A stretch of 64,000 bases of DNA from UBA9926 sp018645765 (GTDB lineage Bacteria > Pseudomonadota > Gammaproteobacteria > Pseudomonadales > Azotimanducaceae), in assembly GCA_949372755.1 (NCBI GenBank), contig CASIBO010000002.1, positions 124,001 to 188,000 on the forward strand. Reading direction: 5' to 3'. Below the pieces are notes generated by a model. That model ran no database searches. It was not told the origin of the DNA and was given only the letters and a program-made list of their open reading frames with translations. The translations under genes and the position numbers were made by a program. How positions within the stretch are numbered: position 1 is the first letter of the stretch; the number at the start of each line of letters is the position of its first letter. Below, in pieces: positions 45,162 through 54,972 of the stretch.

Positions 45162-46271
45162 ATGCAATCAGATTTTCCGCACACACCAGACGCCGTTGAA
45201 CCAAAATGGTTAACCGCAACCTTACAAAACCATGGCACGCTCACCCCAGATCAGCAGGTGGTTGCCGTTCAACAGGCCCCCATCGGCGATATTGTTGGTG
45301 TCGTGGGGGAAGTCGCCCGTTTTGAGCTAACCTATGCGCCAAGCAAAGCAGGGCCCGCCTCTTTGGTTATTAAGTTCGCCCATCGTAATCCTGAAAATCG
45401 CGCCATCGCGAACAACACTAAAATGTATGAACGTGAAGTGATATTTTTCAACGAGATCGCAAGTCAGGTTCAAACCCCGCTCACAACCTGCTTTTTTGCA
45501 GCAATGGACCCAACTTCTGGCGCCAATATCGTTGTCTTAGAAGACTTAAGGCACTACCAAGTGGGCGATCAGGTGACCGGCATCAGTTTTGAGCAAGCCA
45601 AGCAGGTGGTCGCAACCCTTGCGCCCCTGCATGCCCGGTTTTTTAGCAGTTGGGCAACTGAGTTTCCCGAGATGCTCACCATCGCCTCAGATGCCTACAT
45701 CGAGCCCTTCGTCCCTGGATTCTTAGGGTGCTGGGAGGCCGCCATGACGAACTTCCCGCACTGTTTTGACAACGCCATGGGCGAGGCGATGCCGGCTTAT
45801 GTCGCGGGCATCAAAGCGCTGATGAAACGCATGGGCGACGGGCCAATGACCTTTATTCATGGCGACGCGCGTATGGACAACGCTATGTTTGGCGATCCTG
45901 CGCGCGGTCAACACCCGGTGGTGATGATCGATTGGCAAAACATGATGGTGTCTAATCCCCTGCAGGACCTAGCCTGGATGACCACATCCAGCTGGACGGT
46001 TGAGACCCGGCGCGCCCATGAAACCCTGCTCCTGGCTGAATACCATGCCGCGTTGGTCGAGCTCGGCGTCCAGGATATTGCTTTAGAAACCATTACCGAG
46101 CGCTACGATCTGGCAGTACTCTTTATTTTAAATTTTCATATGATCATCGCAGGTGCCTTTGTGCCGTCGACCGAACGGGCAAAAAAAATGGCCGAGGAAG
46201 GGGTTCATCGCGCGGTTCAGGCAGTGCTCGATCGTGGGCTTCTCAAGCTGATACCAGGTTTTAGCCCATAA
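45162..46271 (+). CDS. Aminoglycoside-phosphotransferase/EcKL-like kinase
   Basis: A 369-residue relative of the kinase at 16400-17497. Seen: VIKFAHRNPENRAIANNTKMYEREVIFF, VVLEDLRHYQVGDQV, catalytic loop FIHGDARMDNAMF (Asp235) and VMIDWQN (Asp257), in the same order and spacing. The substrate is unknown. Cotranscription with an amidohydrolase suggests a catabolic role in which a small hydroxylated compound is phosphorylated. Confidence 0.88.
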   Translation: MQSDFPHTPDAVEPKWLTATLQNHGTLTPDQQVVAVQQAPIGDIVGVVGEVARFELTYAPSKAGPASLVIKFAHRNPENRAIANNTKMYEREVIFFNEIASQVQTPLTTCFFAAMDPTSGANIVVLEDLRHYQVGDQVTGISFEQAKQVVATLAPLHARFFSSWATEFPEMLTIASDAYIEPFVPGFLGCWEAAMTNFPHCFDNAMGEAMPAYVAGIKALMKRMGDGPMTFIHGDARMDNAMFGDPARGQHPVVMIDWQNMMVSNPLQDLAWMTTSSWTVETRRAHETLLLAEYHAALVELGVQDIALETITERYDLAVLFILNFHMIIAGAFVPSTERAKKMAEEGVHRAVQAVLDRGLLKLIPGFSP

Positions 46272-46501
46272 GGTCACATTCCAGGTTTTTGAATAACCGC
46301 CATCAACCGGTGCTCGCGCAACCCGGGCCTTATCCGATTACCATGCGCACCGCGGCCTTGGCGTTGGGCTCATTTGCCGATTAGACTCCAAGTGATGTCC
46401 CCGGCACTGTTTGTCAAATCGAAACTTAACGGCCTTTCGGGCGCGACCAACACGCTTTATGAAGGGCCAGAATACGGCAACTTAACGCGAGCACAATACC
46501 C

Positions 46502-47530
46502 ATGATCCAACCCGACATTCTGCGCCAGCGCAGGGCCTTTCTGGCATTGACTGGGCGCTTGGCATTAGCCGCGGGTTGTGCGCCCCTGAGTTGGGCCGCC
46601 GGAGCCAACCCTAGAATTAGAGCACCCCAAAAAAAGTTACTGCTCGATACCGATATCGGCAGTGATATCGATGATGCGGTCGCGCTCGCCTATATTGTGA
46701 TGCAGCCTGAGATTGACTTGCTCGGCATCACCACGGCAACCGGCGAAAGTGTGAAGCGCGCCGCCCTGGCTCGCCAAATCACTCGACAGGTCGGTCTTGA
46801 TATCCCGGTTATCCCGGGCCTTGAACCACCTCGCGTCATTGCACAGCGTCAGCTTGTTGCGCAGCAAGCAATCGAACTACCGCAAGCAGTTCGCCAAACG
46901 TTACCGCGAGATCATAATCCAGAGGCGGCCATTGATTTTATGATTCACACTATTCGGTCGAACCCTGGCGAAATCACGCTCCTGGCGGTCGGACCTTTTA
47001 CCAATGTTGCAAGACTGCTCGAGCGAGCGCCCGGCATCTCAAAACTGCTTCATGAGATTGTCATTATGGGGGGGAAGTATTCTGACTACCCAACCCCTTG
47101 GGGACCTACGGAGTGGAATGCGATTGTTGACCCCCACGCAACGAGCATGCTTTTTCAGCTGGCAGAATGCCCCATTCGCGCCATTGGTCTTGATATCACT
47201 TGGCGACTCTTTATGACACCAGAGAAAGTTAGGTCCGAGTTTAAAACGCATCCCCTTTTGCAAACTGTACTGGCCTGGAGCGAGGTTTGGTTTAAAGAGC
47301 GCGATTTACTGCACTTTCACGACCCGCTCGCCGCAGCTTGTATTGTTTCGCCGGATCTCTGCACCTACTCTCGGGGCACCGTTCAGGTAGACCTCAGCGA
47401 TTCTAAAACGGCAGGCATTACAACTTTCACACCAGACCCCAGCGGCCCCGTTCAAATCGCAAACGGCGTCGACCCAGATCGGTTTTTTTCGACCTTCTTT
47501 ACCGCATTTTCGATCGCCGCGAGAACGTAA
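46502..47530 (+). CDS. Exported nucleoside hydrolase
   Basis: A 342-residue inosine-uridine-preferring-type nucleoside hydrolase, which splits ribonucleosides to base and ribose. It has the calcium-binding DTDIGSDIDDAVAL, LLAVGPFTNVARLLE, IVIMGGKY, TEWNAIVDPHA and a C-terminal HDPLAAACIV. The N-terminus RQRRAFLALTGRLALAAGCAPL looks like a twin-arginine (Tat) signal, so the enzyme probably works in the periplasm on scavenged nucleosides. The start codon lacks a clear ribosome site. Upstream gap 230 bp, nothing seen in it. Confidence 0.9.
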   Translation: MIQPDILRQRRAFLALTGRLALAAGCAPLSWAAGANPRIRAPQKKLLLDTDIGSDIDDAVALAYIVMQPEIDLLGITTATGESVKRAALARQITRQVGLDIPVIPGLEPPRVIAQRQLVAQQAIELPQAVRQTLPRDHNPEAAIDFMIHTIRSNPGEITLLAVGPFTNVARLLERAPGISKLLHEIVIMGGKYSDYPTPWGPTEWNAIVDPHATSMLFQLAECPIRAIGLDITWRLFMTPEKVRSEFKTHPLLQTVLAWSEVWFKERDLLHFHDPLAAACIVSPDLCTYSRGTVQVDLSDSKTAGITTFTPDPSGPVQIANGVDPDRFFSTFFTAFSIAART

Positions 47531-47784
47531 GACTGCCATAGCTATCGTCACGACTGCTGCAAGCGGCTTTTGCGTATTAGAGTCGCTCAACACGAACCGG
47601 TTTTTGGGAGGATGGAACCGATAAGGCCCCCTCAACCAGCACACAAATCGTTCCAGCAGCGCCATTAAAATTAATGATCGCTTGGAATAACCGGCCTTGA
47701 CACGCCATAGGCAAAGACTCTTAAACCCATTAGACTCGAGCCCATCTAACCAACCCTAATGCTTTGTTGCAGGAGCGCTAAACC

Positions 47785-49284
47785 ATGGATCATGTCAACG
47801 TTATTATTGTCGGTGCCGGATTGTCTGGCGTCGGCGCCGCCGCTCATTTGGTCGAGCAGTGTCCTGAAAAAACCTTTACGTTGCTTGAGGGCCGTGCAGC
47901 GGTCGGAGGCACTTGGGATCTATTTCGGTACCCCGGCATCCGCTCGGACAGCGACATGCACACCTTGGGCTACAGTTTTAAGCCGTGGACCCAGGCTAAA
48001 TCCATCGCCGATGGACCATCGATCCGCGACTATGTGAATGAAACGGCCGACGAGTTTGATATCCGACGACATATTCGCTTCGATCATAAAGTTCAGACCG
48101 CGTCATGGGATTCAACCCAATCGCACTGGGTTTTAACCAGCACCCTATCCGATGGCAGCACAACCAAGATATCTGGCGACTTTTTGTTCATGTGCGGCGG
48201 CTATTACAGTTACAACGAACCGCATCGACCAGAGTTTCCAGGCGAGTCTCGCTACCAAGGGCAGGTTCTACACCCTCAGTTTTGGCCAGAAGACCTCGAT
48301 TACGACGGTAAAAAAGTAATTGTCATTGGCAGTGGCGCAACTGCCATGACCATTGTCCCCTCGATGACGCAAAAAGGGGCCCAGGTCACCATGGTTCAGC
48401 GCTCGCCCACTTACGTAGTTTCGCGGCCTGCCGAAGATAAAATTGCCAACACCCTGCGCAAGTGGCTGCCGGAGAAGTGGGCCTATGCGATTACTCGACT
48501 GAAAAACACGACGCTCAGCGGTTACTTCTACCGCCAGACCCGCCGCCAACCCGCAAAAACCAAAGCGCAACTGCTCGGTATGGCGACCGCCAATCTCGGC
48601 GAAGAGATGGTTAAGGCGCATTTCACTCCAAGCTATAACCCTTGGGATCAGAGAATGTGCCTAATCCCGGATGGTGATCTGTACAACTCGATTAATGAAG
48701 GCAGCGCCCAGGTTGTCACCGGCGACATTGAAACCTGGACTGAGCAGGGCCTTGTCATGAAAGACGGCACTGAGGTCACCGGCGACATTATCGTCACCGC
48801 AACTGGGATTACTCTGACGGTAATGTCGGGCATTGCCTTTGATCTCGACGGCGATGCGATCAACTTCCCAGACACTTTCACCTATAAAGGCATGATGTAC
48901 TCGGGCATTCCCAACATGGCGCATACCTTTGGCTATATCAATGCCTCCTGGACCTTGCGCGCGGACCTTACGGCAGAATATGTCTGCCGATTGCTCAACC
49001 ATATGACCACGCACCAGCAAGCAGTTGCCACGCCCACCCTGCGCCCTGAGGATGCCAACATGCCAACGGAAGACTGGATCCAGGATTTCTCGGCGGGTTA
49101 TATGCGGCGGATGATGCACCTGTTTCCAAAACAAGGACAAGGCCCTTGGCGCAACACCCAAGACTACAAGCTGGATAAGAAAATGATCCGGCGCGCGCCG
49201 ATTGAAGATGGCGTGTTGGTCTTTGGGGACTCGGGCAACATAGCGCCCGCCATGGATTCGCCCACTCTAACTAAGGTAGCCTAA
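47785..49284 (+). CDS. Flavin-containing monooxygenase (Baeyer-Villiger type)
   Basis: A 499-residue FAD/NADPH enzyme that inserts oxygen into ketones or hydroxylates substrates. Seen: FAD-binding VGAGLSGVGAAAHL (residues 9-22), GGTWDLFRYPGIRSDSDMHTLG, the BVMO-type fingerprint YQGQVLHPQFWP, NADPH-binding VIVIGSGATAM, and TATGITLT near residue 337. The combination is typical of class B monooxygenases related to cyclohexanone/steroid BVMOs. Transcribed alone. The substrate is not predictable. Confidence 0.93.
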   Translation: MDHVNVIIVGAGLSGVGAAAHLVEQCPEKTFTLLEGRAAVGGTWDLFRYPGIRSDSDMHTLGYSFKPWTQAKSIADGPSIRDYVNETADEFDIRRHIRFDHKVQTASWDSTQSHWVLTSTLSDGSTTKISGDFLFMCGGYYSYNEPHRPEFPGESRYQGQVLHPQFWPEDLDYDGKKVIVIGSGATAMTIVPSMTQKGAQVTMVQRSPTYVVSRPAEDKIANTLRKWLPEKWAYAITRLKNTTLSGYFYRQTRRQPAKTKAQLLGMATANLGEEMVKAHFTPSYNPWDQRMCLIPDGDLYNSINEGSAQVVTGDIETWTEQGLVMKDGTEVTGDIIVTATGITLTVMSGIAFDLDGDAINFPDTFTYKGMMYSGIPNMAHTFGYINASWTLRADLTAEYVCRLLNHMTTHQQAVATPTLRPEDANMPTEDWIQDFSAGYMRRMMHLFPKQGQGPWRNTQDYKLDKKMIRRAPIEDGVLVFGDSGNIAPAMDSPTLTKVA

Positions 49285-49406
49285 GGCCTGCCGTCGCTAC
49301 ACGCCCGTATCTTGGTGCAGCTTAGCAGCAAGCTTGATCCACACTTGTCGCCAACTGGCACTAAAACCCGGCGGTTAACTGAAACCAGCCTTTAATCCAA
49401 AAGTTG

Positions 49407-49442
49407 CCACATCAAATCCCACTCTCGTTCGATTTGATGTGG
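49407..49442. terminator. Strong stem-loop downstream of the monooxygenase
   Basis: Perfect 11-bp arms CCACATCAAAT / ATTTGATGTGG with a 14-nt loop, 122 nt after the monooxygenase stop. No T-run follows on the plus strand. It could end that transcript or act as a structure upstream of the DUF3127 gene. Confidence 0.45.
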
Positions 49443-49614
49443 TCATCTAGCCCTCTTCTTTAATCTGCGTGCCCAATTTGCCCTGTAACCTAACTACCAG
49501 CCCGAACAAACTTTTATTCCCAGATATTGCGTGTAAAATTCCGGCATCAACGCGGTTGAGGCCTGAAAATGAGGTCCTACAACCTTCAGAAGATTAGGAT
49601 TTAAGGGTCATTCG

Positions 49615-50006
49615 ATGTCGAAGAGTTTTGAAGTTCAGGGTGTTGTTCATTCCATTGGCGTGACCACAGAGTATGGTCAAAACGGTTTTACCAAACGCGA
49701 GTTTGTTCTAAAGCTCACGGGCGAGGGTGAAAATAGTGATTACCCGAACTACATCGCGCTGGAACTGATCAAAGATAAATGCGCTCTGATGGACCAATAC
49801 CAAATTGGCGATGAGATCAGTACGCAGTTCAACCTCAACGGCCGCCTTTGGTCCGGAAACGATCGTCCCGAAAAATGCTTTACCAGCTTACAAGCTTGGC
49901 GGATTGAGTCCTTAAGTGCGGCAACGGCGGCGGCGGCGGACAAGAACCACCACCGGGTGACTACAGTCAAATCCCACCCGATTTTGACGACGACATCCCT
50001 TTTTAA
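49615..50006 (+). CDS. DUF3127 protein with apparent frameshift before the acidic tail
   Basis: The first about 97 codons encode a DUF3127 OB-fold-like domain (FEVQGVVHSIGVTTEYGQNGFTKREFVLKL, YIALELIKDKCALMDQYQIGDEISTQFNLNGRLW, CFTSLQAWRIES). The family normally ends in a Gly-rich linker and an SSB-like acidic tip. Here that tail, GGGGGQEPPPGDYSQIPP and DFDDDIPF followed by TAA (50004-50006), is present but in the -1 frame. The switch must occur between 49908 (after a TGA in the -1 frame) and the GGC repeat at 49926-49937. The unshifted frame runs on to 50319 as sequence with no protein character. Likely a role in DNA or chromosome metabolism by analogy with SSB. Confidence 0.75.
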
Positions 50007-50315
50007 ACACCCAGGTTTTATCAGCGCGGTCTTTGAAGCGCGCGACGCGGCGTGCGCCAGACGACCCGTTAGTCACCCGTTTCAAACTTGTACTCGACAC
50101 AAAGCCCCACCGAGGGCTTCCCGAGGGCCCACACAGCGCGGCGCCGATAGCGGGTTTTTGGGTAAATGTGATCAGCCCCATCCAAACACGAGTCCGTCTC
50201 AGGCCGAAACCCTTCAAGGGGACCAGTCCAACGTTTCAACACGCGCGCGCCTGAATGCCAAATCGCTAATACGCGAACTTAACCTTGAGCACGTAAACAG
50301 CCAAAAAGCGGGCCG

Positions 50316-51386
50316 CTAAAACCGCGCCTTTCGCACGGGCTCAACGCCCCCAACCGAAATGAGCGTTTCCACACAATCTCGAATGGAAACATCCAGCGGC
50401 CGAAACGCCATGCCAAGGGTTTCACAGATGCGATCATTGCGCAGCTCGCAACCGCCCCAAATGGCTCGAAATTGCGCCTCTTTCGCCTGTACTGATTCCG
50501 GCAATGGATCGATGAGTTCAGCACCCGCAAAGCCCAGCTCTGGCAGCAGCCGGTCAATACTCGCACAAACGTCTTCAACATTGCGGGTTTCGGTCGACCA
50601 CGCAATGTAGCGGTCGCCATTTTGCACATTTACGCTTTCAAGCATTCGAATGTGCGCCTCGGCCACATCTCGCACGTCAACGGTAAACCAAGCGCGATAC
50701 GCACCGATCACGTTCTGTGAGTACTGACCCAGCAGCATGGTCTCGATATGATGCTGCCAGGGGCCAAAATTCTTTTGATGCGCCGACAGGATCGGCCCCA
50801 CGTTATCCCCAGGACAACAGGTAATCGCGTCCCATCGGCCACTTTCCTCAGCCGCATCGGCAAAGGCCCGTTCAGCCAGCACTTTCCCCATTGAATAACC
50901 TTGTCCGCGATTGGCTTGCCGTTTTGGGTTTTGCTCATCGGGATAGCGGTCTTCATACAGCACCGGTCGGCGCACGAGCTCCTGCATATCCGACTCGGAC
51001 ATGACCGCTGCAATACTGGACGTCACGACCACACGATTCACCGTTTCCGACTGATTGACGCTATTGATAACGTGATCACAAACCCGCTTCACATACTCCA
51101 TGTCATCGTAGCTGCTAACGTGGGATAAGTGCGCCACACCCTGGCAGCCTTTAAAGATCTCATCGAAGCAACCCGCTTCATCCAAGTTTGCGGAGTGCAG
51201 TGACAGCCGACCTGAGGCATAACCGGGCATCGCTTTCAAGAAACCCACTTTCTCATCATCGTTCGCATCGCGCACGCACGCCCGCACCCGATAGCCTTCC
51301 TCTAATAGTTGGTGCACAACCCAACCACCAATAAAGCCTGCGCTGCCTGTAACTGCCACGGTTCCACCTTGAGGAATTGGCGCCAT
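50316..51386 (-). CDS. Extended SDR/NAD-dependent epimerase-reductase
   Basis: A 356-residue extended short-chain dehydrogenase: TGSAGFIGGWVVHQL (residues 14-28), RVRACVRDAND, VVVTSSIAAV, and catalytic YSMGK (YxxxK). The pattern resembles dihydroflavonol-4-reductase/cinnamoyl-CoA-reductase-like enzymes, which reduce ketones or aldehydes with NADPH. The substrate is unknown. Convergent with the DUF3127 gene. Confidence 0.9.
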   Translation of the reverse strand: MAPIPQGGTVAVTGSAGFIGGWVVHQLLEEGYRVRACVRDANDDEKVGFLKAMPGYASGRLSLHSANLDEAGCFDEIFKGCQGVAHLSHVSSYDDMEYVKRVCDHVINSVNQSETVNRVVVTSSIAAVMSESDMQELVRRPVLYEDRYPDEQNPKRQANRGQGYSMGKVLAERAFADAAEESGRWDAITCCPGDNVGPILSAHQKNFGPWQHHIETMLLGQYSQNVIGAYRAWFTVDVRDVAEAHIRMLESVNVQNGDRYIAWSTETRNVEDVCASIDRLLPELGFAGAELIDPLPESVQAKEAQFRAIWGGCELRNDRICETLGMAFRPLDVSIRDCVETLISVGGVEPVRKARF

Positions 51387-51623
51387 CGATGCTCTCCTAA
51401 ATTTTATTTTTGAATCAATCCATGATACTAAAGCTGGGCCACTTTTGTTGCGCCAAGCGCTGGTTTTTACGGATGCCGAATCACATCAATGATTCGACGA
51501 TAATGAGCGAGCGCAAGCGGCGCGATTAATTGGCGGTTATTGCAACACAGATCGCGGCCGCATGATTGACCTGCAGCAAGGCCTGGGCGATGCTTGGCTG
51601 CCTTGCCCTCAGGAGTACGCTAT

Positions 51624-52598
51624 ATGGCCCTTAACCCCCAAACCGCTGCGTTTTTAGCAACGCTTTTTGCAGGCGTTGATCCCGAGGCGCCGGTCAGACC
51701 GCCATCACCTGCAACGTCTCGCGCTGGGTATCTTGGCATTGCGGCGGCCTTTGGGCCCGGGCCAGCGCTTAAAAGCGTGCACAATACAACGATTGAAGGC
51801 TCACTTGGCGCGATTCCAATCCGCATTTACCGAGACCATGATCAAACTCAGGCACCTTGCCTCGTGTACTATCACGCCGGCGGCTGGGTGATCGGGGATC
51901 TAGATACCCATGATCATCAGTGCCGGCAGCTGGCACAGTTAAGCGGAGCCACAGTCATCAGTGTGGACTATCGTTTGGCACCCGAACACCCCTTCCCCTC
52001 GGGTCATACCGACAGTCTCGATGCGCTGCGATACATCGCAAGCAACCCAGGTGTGTTTAACATCGATCCCCAGAAAATCGCGATCGGGGGCGACTCAGCC
52101 GGCGGCAATCTCGCGGCTTATCTCGCTATTTGTGCGCGAGCAGAAGGGATCTCACTCGTATTACAGATTCTCTTGTACCCCGTTACCGATTCCCGGTCTT
52201 ATCTCGATGGCGTGAGCACCTTCGCCTACCCATCGATTGATGAAAACAAAAACAGCCCTCTGCTGACCCTTGAAACCATGCAGTTTTTTGCGCGAGAGAC
52301 GCTTTCTGGGTCAGAAACGACACTGTCCGCCAGCGATTGGCGCCTATCACCGATCCTAACTGAGGACTTATCAAACCTGGCGCCGGCCTACATCGCAGTC
52401 TGCGAACTTGACCCGCTCCGAGATGAGGGCATAGCTTATGCAAGCCTTTTATCCAGCGCCGGCAATACCGTGACGCTTTCAAACTGGCCCGGGCAAGTGC
52501 ATTTGCTCATGCAACTGGCACCGGTTACCGATGACGGCCGCCGCCTCCTTGAGGCGGTGGTGAGCGCGCTGAAATCGGCCTTTGCAGGAGAAGCCTGA
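51624..52598 (+). CDS. Alpha/beta hydrolase, HSL-type esterase
   Basis: A 324-residue esterase of the hormone-sensitive-lipase (family IV) group. It has oxyanion-hole YYHAGGWVIGDLDTHD (HAGGW in place of the usual HGGGW), YRLAPEHPFP, nucleophile elbow GGDSAGG, acid in CELDPLRDEG and His in GQVHLLMQL. The start at 51624 has a good AGGAG site; a start at 51594 is less likely. Its stop overlaps the next start (TGATG), so it is translationally coupled to an SDR gene. Confidence 0.93.
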   Translation: MALNPQTAAFLATLFAGVDPEAPVRPPSPATSRAGYLGIAAAFGPGPALKSVHNTTIEGSLGAIPIRIYRDHDQTQAPCLVYYHAGGWVIGDLDTHDHQCRQLAQLSGATVISVDYRLAPEHPFPSGHTDSLDALRYIASNPGVFNIDPQKIAIGGDSAGGNLAAYLAICARAEGISLVLQILLYPVTDSRSYLDGVSTFAYPSIDENKNSPLLTLETMQFFARETLSGSETTLSASDWRLSPILTEDLSNLAPAYIAVCELDPLRDEGIAYASLLSSAGNTVTLSNWPGQVHLLMQLAPVTDDGRRLLEAVVSALKSAFAGEA

Positions 52599-53407
52599 TG
52601 AGCCAACCGCCTGTCGCACTGGTCACCGGCGCGGCCCGGGGTATTGGCCTTGCCATCGCGCAAAGTCTTATTGCCGCAGGCTATCGCGTCATGGCCGCAG
52701 ATCTAGGGGCAGACCAAGCGTGGAACTATCAACTCGGACAAGCGAGCGATATCGCGCAGGCGCTACAGACGGACTCGCCGCTCACCGATAACACCCCGCT
52801 TTTCGCGGTGTGCACGGTCGATGTCACCAATGCCGCAGCGTGTGAGCAGGCCGTTCAAAAGACCATCGAGACCTTTGGCCAACTCAACTTGCTGGTGAAC
52901 AATGCCGGGATCGTTGACTCCGGCCCCATTACAGAATTCAGTGAAGCGGCCTGGGATCGCATTTTTGCTGTTAACACCAAGGGTATTTTTCTGATGTCGA
53001 AGGCCGCTATCCCGCATCTTTTGGTTGCCGACAATGCCAGCATCGTTAACACGGCGTCGATTGCGGGAAAGAAGGGTGTGTCGAATATGGCCGCCTATTG
53101 CGGCTCGAAATTCGCGGCAATCGGGATCACCCAATCTATGGCTCAGGAACTTGCCCTGGATAAGATCCGAGTGAATGCCATCTGTCCCGGCATCGTTGGC
53201 ACTGCGATGTGGCTGGATCATTTGATCCCCAAGAACACTGCCGACAATGCCGCCCCCGTTGATTTCGCAACCCAAACCCAGCAACTGATTCCGATGGGGG
53301 TCGCCCAGACCGCGCAGGATATGGCGGATGCTGTGCTCTATCTCGCCCGCGCCAATAACGTAACCGGCATCGCGCTCACCGTTGCAGGCGGTATGGAGAT
53401 GAACTAA
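52598..53407 (+). CDS. SDR family oxidoreductase
   Basis: A 269-residue classical short-chain dehydrogenase: TGAARGIGLAIAQ near the N-terminus, an Asp after the second strand (MAADLGAD) suggesting NAD preference, NNAGIVDSGPITEFSE, catalytic Ser in NTASIAGKKG, and YCGSK (YxxxK). The start overlaps the stop of the esterase (TGATG), and an AGGAG site lies inside that gene. The pair may hydrolyse an ester and oxidise the resulting alcohol. Confidence 0.92.
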   Translation: MSQPPVALVTGAARGIGLAIAQSLIAAGYRVMAADLGADQAWNYQLGQASDIAQALQTDSPLTDNTPLFAVCTVDVTNAAACEQAVQKTIETFGQLNLLVNNAGIVDSGPITEFSEAAWDRIFAVNTKGIFLMSKAAIPHLLVADNASIVNTASIAGKKGVSNMAAYCGSKFAAIGITQSMAQELALDKIRVNAICPGIVGTAMWLDHLIPKNTADNAAPVDFATQTQQLIPMGVAQTAQDMADAVLYLARANNVTGIALTVAGGMEMN

Positions 53408-53599
53408 GACTGGGCAGCTGACGGGGGTACGAACGGATTCAGGATGAGGACTGAGCACCGATTGCTGGTGATCTACCCGCAACCCTTGCGTTAGCCGAAT
53501 ATGGCCATAACCAAAACCCGAACGAAACTTGATTAACCGGAAATCGCGTCTTAGCTTTGTAGCTTCACCGTCAAGAAGCTGGAAGATAGGAAACATTTA

Positions 53600-54072
53600 A
53601 TGTTGTTGGCTATCGGATTGGTCTTGTCGGTAGGCGCGCTAGAGGATGCGCTTGCGCCCCAATTGAGCAATCATTTTCAAGCACGATTTACCATCGATTC
53701 TACGTTTAACACAGATGTAAGGGGTATGAGGTGTCGGCCTCAGAGGACGCTGGGCCCTATGGCCGAGCCTATCTGTCGTATGTCTTTACGGATAAGTAGG
53801 AATTGGGCGATCGGGGCGTGTTTACGGGTTTTGCCTGAACACAAAAAGCAGAGCATAACGCCTCACCGGAATTGCAACGCGTCTACGTTAAGGATGGCGA
53901 CCGATTCAAGTTACACACCTTGGATGCAGCCAGTAATAGCGAATTCATCTACGCGGTCGGCACGATTAATTTCATGACCAAAACCCTTGTCTTCGAGGCC
54001 GCCGATCTCGCGATAAAGTGGGGTATGAGGCGCGATAATGCCGAATCAACGGCAACGATAATTACATCCTAG
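53600..54072 (+). pseudogene. Decayed hypothetical gene
   Basis: It starts with an ATG and AGGAAAC ribosome site and reads MLLAIGLVLSVGALEDALA, ARFTIDSTFNTDVRG. A frameshift near 53725 moves to a second frame that continues YEVSASEDAGPYGRAYLSYVFTDK, then TAG (53797-53799) and TGA (53836-53838), then VYVKDGDRFKLHTLDAASNSEFIYAV to 54072. The pieces read as one protein-like sequence. I do not recognise the family. Confidence 0.55.
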
Positions 54073-54516
54073 GCCCATTTTCCTAGAAGATCGCAGGCGG
54101 AAGACCGCTAAGTGACGACATCCTTCTGCTTTTTCTGCAACATGCTTGAAGCCGATATTCGACACAACCAGGCCCGCAGGCCGCTTTCGAACGTCCTGTT
54201 TTGGGACTTCCATCAACCTAAGTGAACCTTTCTTTTTGCCCACGAAAAACAAACCGGGCGCAGAACGCCAGGTTTGTGGAGAAACCAACCTGAACCTATA
54301 AGACGAGCCGTCCTGTAATTCATAAACGAATACACGATCAGTCGCTATCTATTTAGCTGGCTGCAATGCTTTGATGGGCGCACCAACCCCAGAGTATGTC
54401 TGGATATTGCTGCAGGTGCTTTAAGGGCACTGCCCGACACTGAGAAAAATTTGCGCAAGCCTTAAGCAAGCGATCACGCGGAGCGCAACCGACTTCCCTA
54501 ATTCTTTACAACAAAA
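54073..54516. other. Intergenic gap downstream of the cold-shock gene
   Basis: A 444-bp region. No gene or clear terminator is seen on either strand. Confidence 0.3.
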
Positions 54517-54723
54517 TTAAACGGCTACCACTTTATTCGCGCAAGGACCTTTCTGGCCTTCACCAACTTCGAATTCAACCGCTTGGCCGTCATTCAATGT
54601 TGCGAAACCGCCACCTGCTTGAATTTCTGAATGGTGAACAAACAAATCTTTGCCGCCATCTTCTGGTGTAATAAAACCGAAACCTTTGTCTGCATTAAAC
54701 CACTTAACTGTACCTTTACTCAT
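54517..54723 (-). CDS. csp: Cold-shock protein (CspA family)
   Basis: A 68-residue single cold-shock domain: MSKGTVKWFNADKGFGFITP with RNP1 (KGFGFI) and RNP2 (DLFVHHS), ending GPCANKVVAV. It binds single-stranded RNA/DNA as an RNA chaperone or antiterminator. The start at 54723 matches the family exactly; a longer frame to 54804 is untranslated leader. Long 5' leaders are usual for csp genes. Confidence 0.97.
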   Translation of the reverse strand: MSKGTVKWFNADKGFGFITPEDGGKDLFVHHSEIQAGGGFATLNDGQAVEFEVGEGQKGPCANKVVAV

Positions 54724-54972
54724 AACTCTATCTACCTTTGGTGAAAAAAAGTAAGTCCAATTTGTTATCACCATCACAACCTCAGACCTCGCGTAGGTTA
54801 TCACATAACGCGCGTCTAAGAAGCGTTACTGATAAAGATACCTGGCCAGTTAAACGGTCCAATAATTCTATTCCTGCTGAGCCGAAATCACTTTGAAGTT
54901 TGATTTATACTCCGCGCCGCCCAGACGAGACTAAACAGGAACTGTAAGCCCGCCGCCCAATTAAATATTGAA

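Noticed and set aside
49615..50319. A 234-codon open frame at the DUF3127 locus
   Set aside because: After about residue 97 the frame is low-complexity, unlike any protein, while the known family tail reads in the -1 frame and stops at 50006. The long C-terminus is an artefact of the shift.
53836..53838. A second selenocysteine TGA in the decayed gene at 53600
   Set aside because: No Cys partner is nearby, there is also a TAG and a frameshift in the same gene, and no SECIS-like hairpin follows at a suitable distance.
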